From positions 62,001-126,000 of the forward strand of contig CAVUHO010000014.1 in the NCBI GenBank assembly GCA_963741385.1: a DNA stretch of 64,000 bases, in the 5' to 3' direction. The notes below the pieces were generated by a model. That model was not told the DNA's origin. It worked only from the letters and a program-made list of their open reading frames with translations, and did no database searches. This document shows, piece after piece, positions 60,217 through 64,000 of the stretch. Position numbers and translations under genes: made by a program. Every line of letters starts with the position of its first letter. Within the stretch, counting starts at the first letter, position 1. The stretch is from Sulfomarinibacter sp963741385 (lineage in GTDB: Bacteria; Acidobacteriota; Thermoanaerobaculia; Thermoanaerobaculales; Sulfomarinibacteraceae).

Positions 60217-60612
60217 GTTATTCCGACCGAGGGAACGGAGCCGCTCCTTCTCTTGTCATTCCGACCGAGCGAACGGAGCCGCTCCTTCTCTTGTCATTCC
60301 GACCGAGCGAACGGAGCCGCTCCTTCTCCTGTCATTCCGACCGAGCGAACGGAGCCGCTCCTTCTCTTGTCATTCCGACCGAGCGAACGGAGTGAGCGAG
60401 TGGAGGAATCTGCGCGGGGCCCGTGCAGGCGCCGCAATCCCATGGATCGCGCCCAAGATCCCTCCGCTCCGTCGCTGCCCTCCTACGGTCGGGATGACAG
60501 AGTCGGTGACGTGGTTTCCCATTCGGTCGGGATGACAGAGTCGGTGACGTGGTTTCCCACTCGGTCGGGATGACAGAGTCGGTGACGAGGTTTCCTACTC
60601 GGTCGGGATGAC
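60217..60612. repeat. 38-bp-period repeat array with both arms extended, copy 2
   Basis: Left arm: GTTATTCCGACCGAGGG at 60217, then GTCATTCCGACCGAGCG at 60255, 60293, 60331 and 60369, exactly 38 bp apart, with GAGCCGCTCCTTCTC-type filler. The centre runs from GGAGGAATCT to GATCCCTCCGC. Right arm: GTCGGGATGACAG at 60488, 60526, 60564 and 60602, also exactly 38 bp apart, with a different filler. The right core is the reverse complement of the left core. 60613-60763 shows nothing recognised. Open frames across the array are repeat-derived. Confidence 0.92.
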
Positions 60613-60763
60613 AGTCACCGCCTCGCCGAAGGCGGGCACATGTCGCCCTCCGGCTGCAGAGGAACGGCCTTTGGAAGGAAACCCGATCGGAAATCCGCGC
60701 CAGAAAACCGCCGGCGCCGCCGCAGAAAGGCGGCGCCATGAGGTGTTGTGATTCCTGGGGTTT

Positions 60764-61276
60764 CTACTCGAAGATCACCTGGTCCTTGAGCGAGACCAGG
60801 ATGCAGACGAAATCGGTGATCTCGTTCTCGCCGTAGCCCATGGTCTTCATGGCGGTGACGATGTCGCCGCCGGCCGACAGGAAGTCGGCGTCGGTGAGGT
60901 GGAGATCCGCGTGGCTGGCTGGCAATGTCCGGCCGGTGTAGATCTCCGGTCCCCCTGTTCCCGAGAAAATAAAATTGGCGACCTGGGTTGCAAGTTCCTC
61001 AGAGTTGACGTGGAGGAGCATTGGCATGATGGTCGGATTCTGGTTGTGGAGACGGACGACCTCGGTAGTGAATTCGTTGATTTTGTTGGAGCCTCCAAGG
61101 CGGAAGTAGAGCGCCTCGTCGGCCTGCCGCTGGGCGCGCACCTCGGCGGTGTCGGCGCACATCGCCTGCATTCCCGCGATCTGTTCCGCCACCCCTGGTG
61201 TGTCGTCCGCAACCGCCGCGAATGTCGAACATAAGAATACGGCCAAGACCCACGCCACTCGCTTGCTGTTTTTCAT
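60764..61276 (-). CDS. Exported truncated-hemoglobin-like protein (group 1 type)
   Basis: A 170-residue protein with a signal peptide (1-23, ending FAAVADD). The mature part resembles group 1 truncated hemoglobins: LYFRLGGSNKINEFTTEVVR (helix B/CD region), VANFIFSGTGGPEIYTGRTL and ASHADLHLTDADF, in which the His is the expected proximal heme ligand. FTTEVV lies where the distal pocket Tyr would be, so ligand binding may differ. Most such globins are cytosolic; export is unusual. AGGGG precedes the ATG. It may handle NO or O2 in the periplasm. Confidence 0.75.
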   Translation of the reverse strand: MKNSKRVAWVLAVFLCSTFAAVADDTPGVAEQIAGMQAMCADTAEVRAQRQADEALYFRLGGSNKINEFTTEVVRLHNQNPTIMPMLLHVNSEELATQVANFIFSGTGGPEIYTGRTLPASHADLHLTDADFLSAGGDIVTAMKTMGYGENEITDFVCILVSLKDQVIFE

Positions 61277-61663
61277 GATTTCCCCTTGTCATCCTGAAGT
61301 GTGTATTTCCCTGGAAACACGAGAGTTGAAATGCGACATGGGGGACCCCCGGTTCTTTTCTGACCACCCACATGTGGGGGCGGACCGACGCCGCGCCGGG
61401 CTCCGGAAACCGGTCGAGACCTCCATTTCGCTCGAAGAGATGCACCACAGGTAGCACCCTGTTGATCGGTTCTATTCCGCTTCGAGGGTCCCACCTCGCC
61501 CTCTGGCTGGTTTCGGCTCCCGACCGGGTGTATCGTCGTGCGCGGCCGTTCGTGAGTCGGGGCTTCCACGGGTGCCCGGTCGGTACCGCAGCAGCGCCGG
61601 CCGGTTTGATTGGCTGTACGTACCGTGCGTTACGGCGGGTTCGACCGCCGTATGAGGTTTCCA
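61277..61663. other. Intergenic region without recognised features
   Basis: These 387 bp separate the divergent hemoglobin-like gene and the SNF transporter. A short stretch at 61360-61390 has repeated CCAC/GTGG motifs. I see no gene, terminator or RNA family; promoters for both genes should lie here. Confidence 0.4.
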
Positions 61664-63355
61664 ATGCACATCGAAATGTCGCTCGGGGGTTGGTGGTCCT
61701 TGGTGACGGCGTGGGGCGCGATTCTCGCGCTCGCCGGCTACTGTTTCGCAAAGGTATTGCTGAAGCGGCGCCGCAGTGTGGCCCCGGACGCCGCGGTCGA
61801 CAGCGCCGGACGCGCGGTGTGGGCGACCCGGATCGGTCTCATCCTCGCCATGGCCGGCAATGCGATCGGTCTCGGCAACTTCCTGCGCTTTCCGGTCAAG
61901 GCTGCGGCGAACGGCGGCGGCGCCTTCCTGATTCCCTACCTCTGCGCATTCGCCCTGCTCGGGATTCCTCTGATGTGGGTGGAGTGGACCATCGGCCGCT
62001 ATGGCGGCGCGCACGGGCACGGCACCACGCCGGGCATGTTCTCGCTGATGTGGCGCCACCCGGCTGCCAAGTACCTCGGCGCCCTCGGCATCGCCCTGCC
62101 GTTCACGATCGTCGTCTACTACAACTTCATCGAGTCGTGGACCCTGGCCTTCTCGTGGTTTTCCGGCACCGGGCAGTATGTCGGCGCTACCAGCCGCGAA
62201 GCCATGGGTCAGTTTCTGAGGGGATTCCAGGGGGTCGAACACAACGCGTACTTCTCGTCCCACCTGCCGGTCATCACGTTTGTGGTTCTGACCCTCGTCA
62301 TCAACTACTTCTTTCTGTCGCGAGGGATTGCGAAGGGCATCGAGGTCCTGGCCAAGATCGGCATGCCGCTGCTGTTCCTGTTTGCCGTGGTCCTGGTGGT
62401 GCGGGTCCTGACCCTAGGTACTCCCGACCCGGCGCAACCCGAGTCGAGCGTCGGGGCCGGGCTCGCCTTCATGTGGAACCCCGACTTCAGCCGCCTCGGA
62501 CAGGCGTCGGTGTGGCTGGTCGCTGCCGGCCAGATATTTTTTACGCTGTCGCTCGGCCAGGGCATCATCGCCACCTACGCCTCCTATCTGCGCGAAACCG
62601 ACGACGTCGCCCTCAACGGACTCACCACCTCGATGACCAACGAGTTTGCGGAGGTGGTGCTCGGCGGCACCATCGCGATCCCGGTGGCGGTGGCGTTCTT
62701 CGGGCTTGCCGAAACTCAGGCCATCGCCAAAAGCGGCGCCTTCGACCTCGGCTTCCAGGCGCTGCCGGTGGTCTTCCAGAGGCTGCCGCTGGGAGCTCTG
62801 TTCGGCGCGATGTGGTTCTTTCTCCTCTTCATCGCCGGGATCACCTCATCGGTGGCGATGACCTCACCAGCCGTTTCGTTCCTCGAAGACGAGTTCAAGT
62901 GGCCGCGACGAAAGGCCGTCAACGCGGTGTTCGTCGCCCTCGCCGGGTGCATGGCGCTGGTGGTGGCCTTCTTCAAATACGGCTTTCTCGACGAGCTCGA
63001 TTTCTGGGCCGGGACCTTCGGGCTGGTGGTCTTTGCGGTGATCGAAATCGTCATGTTTTCGTGGGTGTTCGGGGTGGAGCGCGGTTTTGCCGAACTCGAG
63101 AAGGGCGCAGACCTCAAAGTGCCGCGGGTGCTTAAGCTGGTCCTCAAGTACGTGACGCCCCTCTATCTCCTGGGGATCCTGGTCGTATGGACCTACCAGG
63201 ACGCGGTCGATAAACTGCTGATGGTGGGGGAGGACCCGGCGCGGCTGCCCTATCTGTGGGGCGCCCGGCTGATGTTCGCGGGCGTGATTGCCGCGTGCCT
63301 GCTGCTCATCAGGGCGGCCTGGAAGCGGCGTCGAACCGGGGAAGGGGTTTGCTGA
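61664..63355 (+). CDS. Neurotransmitter:sodium symporter (SNF) family transporter
   Basis: A 563-residue inner-membrane carrier of the LeuT fold. The first unwound helix motif AMAGNAIGLGNFLRFPVKAA and GAFLIPYLCAFALLGIPLMW are diagnostic, and FIAGITSSVAMTSPAVSFLE is the Na2-site region of TM8. About 12-13 helices are present; an extra N-terminal helix (about 9-27) precedes the LeuT core. It probably takes up amino acids with Na+. ATG 61664 has GAGG six bases upstream; other ATGs at 61652 and 61676 lack one. The stop overlaps the next ATG (TGATG). Confidence 0.9.
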   Translation: MHIEMSLGGWWSLVTAWGAILALAGYCFAKVLLKRRRSVAPDAAVDSAGRAVWATRIGLILAMAGNAIGLGNFLRFPVKAAANGGGAFLIPYLCAFALLGIPLMWVEWTIGRYGGAHGHGTTPGMFSLMWRHPAAKYLGALGIALPFTIVVYYNFIESWTLAFSWFSGTGQYVGATSREAMGQFLRGFQGVEHNAYFSSHLPVITFVVLTLVINYFFLSRGIAKGIEVLAKIGMPLLFLFAVVLVVRVLTLGTPDPAQPESSVGAGLAFMWNPDFSRLGQASVWLVAAGQIFFTLSLGQGIIATYASYLRETDDVALNGLTTSMTNEFAEVVLGGTIAIPVAVAFFGLAETQAIAKSGAFDLGFQALPVVFQRLPLGALFGAMWFFLLFIAGITSSVAMTSPAVSFLEDEFKWPRRKAVNAVFVALAGCMALVVAFFKYGFLDELDFWAGTFGLVVFAVIEIVMFSWVFGVERGFAELEKGADLKVPRVLKLVLKYVTPLYLLGILVVWTYQDAVDKLLMVGEDPARLPYLWGARLMFAGVIAACLLLIRAAWKRRRTGEGVC

Positions 63356-63981
63356 TGTTTCGATCGATCATTCCGCGCGACGAGGAGTTCTTTACCATGT
63401 TCGACGAGCTGACGAGATCTATCGTCGACGGCGCAGAGATCCTGCAGCGGATGATGACGGACGGTGAAAATTCCATCGCCATGGCGGACCGGCTGCACGA
63501 GTGTGAGCACCGGGGCGATGAGACTGTCCACCGGGCGCTCGCCCACCTCCACCGCACATTCGTCACCCCCCTCGACCGCCTCGATATCCACCGCCTGGTG
63601 AATCAGCTCGACGACATCCTCGATTTCACCCACGCGGCCGGTTCGCGGCTCGCCCTCTACCAGCCGCGCACCCTGCGGCCGGAGGCGCTCGATCTCAGCT
63701 CCACGCTGCTCGCCGCGGCGGGGCTTGTCCAGGAGATGGTGAGCCTGCTGCGCAACCTGAAAAAGAAGGACCGCATCATGGCTCTCACGGTCGAGGTCAA
63801 CACGCGCGAGAACCAGGCCGACCGCCAGCGGCGGGAGGCGGTGGCCCGTCTCCTGCAGGAGGAGACCGACCCCTTCGAATTCATCAAGTGGAAGGAGATC
63901 CTCGACCTCATGGAGCAGGCCACCGACTGCTGCGAGGACGTGGCCGACATCGTCGAGGGGATCGTGCTGGCGCACGGGTAG
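63355..63981 (+). CDS. DUF47/PhoU-like protein
   Basis: A 208-residue all-helical cytoplasmic protein of the PhoU-related DUF47 family: FRSIIPRDEEFFTMFDELTR at the start, ADRLHECEHRGDETVHRAL with an E-x-x-x-D type metal cluster motif, and MEQATDCCEDVADIVEGIVL near the end. Family members usually precede a PitA-type phosphate permease, which would lie just beyond the window. Here it is coupled by a one-base overlap to an SNF transporter, which is unusual. AAGGGG precedes the ATG. Confidence 0.9.
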   Translation: MFRSIIPRDEEFFTMFDELTRSIVDGAEILQRMMTDGENSIAMADRLHECEHRGDETVHRALAHLHRTFVTPLDRLDIHRLVNQLDDILDFTHAAGSRLALYQPRTLRPEALDLSSTLLAAAGLVQEMVSLLRNLKKKDRIMALTVEVNTRENQADRQRREAVARLLQEETDPFEFIKWKEILDLMEQATDCCEDVADIVEGIVLAHG

Positions 63982-64000
63982 GGGAGCCGAAGATGCTCTT

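Noticed and set aside
60217..60612. CRISPR array or coding repeat protein
   Set aside because: Fillers are repeated, the arms are inverted relative to each other, and several frames are open across it, as expected for any repeat whose period lacks stops.

Overview
The window is GC-rich bacterial chromosome with diderm features: lipobox lipoproteins, outer-membrane beta-barrels, periplasmic adaptor proteins and UppS. Gene content, GC-rich codon use and the intergenic repeat families suggest Acidobacteriota, perhaps the Thermoanaerobaculia. That placement is inferred; no rRNA or marker set is present to prove it. Most of the window is housekeeping or envelope genes in short, overlapping, translationally coupled operons. 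There is no intact mobile element, no CRISPR-cas locus and no phage.

0-13 kb: the N-terminus of a tricorn-like S41 peptidase; a PhnD-PhnC-PhnE-type ABC importer whose binding protein carries an internal duplication; DUF1207 and DUF1684 envelope proteins; a pair of ArsA/Get3-type ATPases; an Fe-S operon (Grx4 glutaredoxin, IscA/ErpA-like carrier, YgfZ fused to TPRs); and peptidase T. 13-22 kb: a MipA-like porin behind a leader terminator; a DsbA-like lipoprotein; Der GTPase; an MglA-like GTPase with a very long disordered tail overlapping a MerR regulator; tRNA-Pro(GGG); a secreted protein; and a DUF2975/HTH pair.

22-41 kb is an accessory-looking stretch. It holds a decayed REP-associated transposase, an M23 peptidase, an ATP-grasp ligase tail-to-tail with a C39-like cysteine peptidase, secreted proteins without known function, two GT2 glycosyltransferases with a flippase, two tandem secreted paralogues, and a radical-SAM/B12 protein coupled to uppS. 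Broken frames are concentrated here: a YVTN propeller, a fucose-isomerase-like gene, a tail-collar-domain gene and a P-domain/DUF11 surface protein.

41-64 kb: a ThyA-family enzyme, a serine hydrolase, a C45 hydrolase, an M20 peptidase coupled to a YfcC-type carrier, a 3-hydroxyacyl-CoA dehydrogenase, an RluA pseudouridine synthase, an MBL hydrolase, an M13 peptidase, an operon of three membrane-fusion adaptors plus one MacB-type permease, an N-formylglutamate-amidohydrolase-like enzyme, a secreted truncated-hemoglobin-like protein, and an SNF-type transporter coupled to a DUF47/PhoU-like protein.

The most unusual non-coding signals are repeat families. Two separate loci carry five-copy arrays with a 38-bp period, each closed by an inverted arm. 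Two others carry paired hairpins whose stems differ by compensating changes. The window also has 7-bp satellites and long hairpins without a T-tract between genes. I found no complete novel multi-gene system. The best candidates for new biology are the 38-bp arrays, the paired-hairpin element, the YgfZ-TPR fusion, the ATP-grasp/C39 pair and the three-adaptor export operon.
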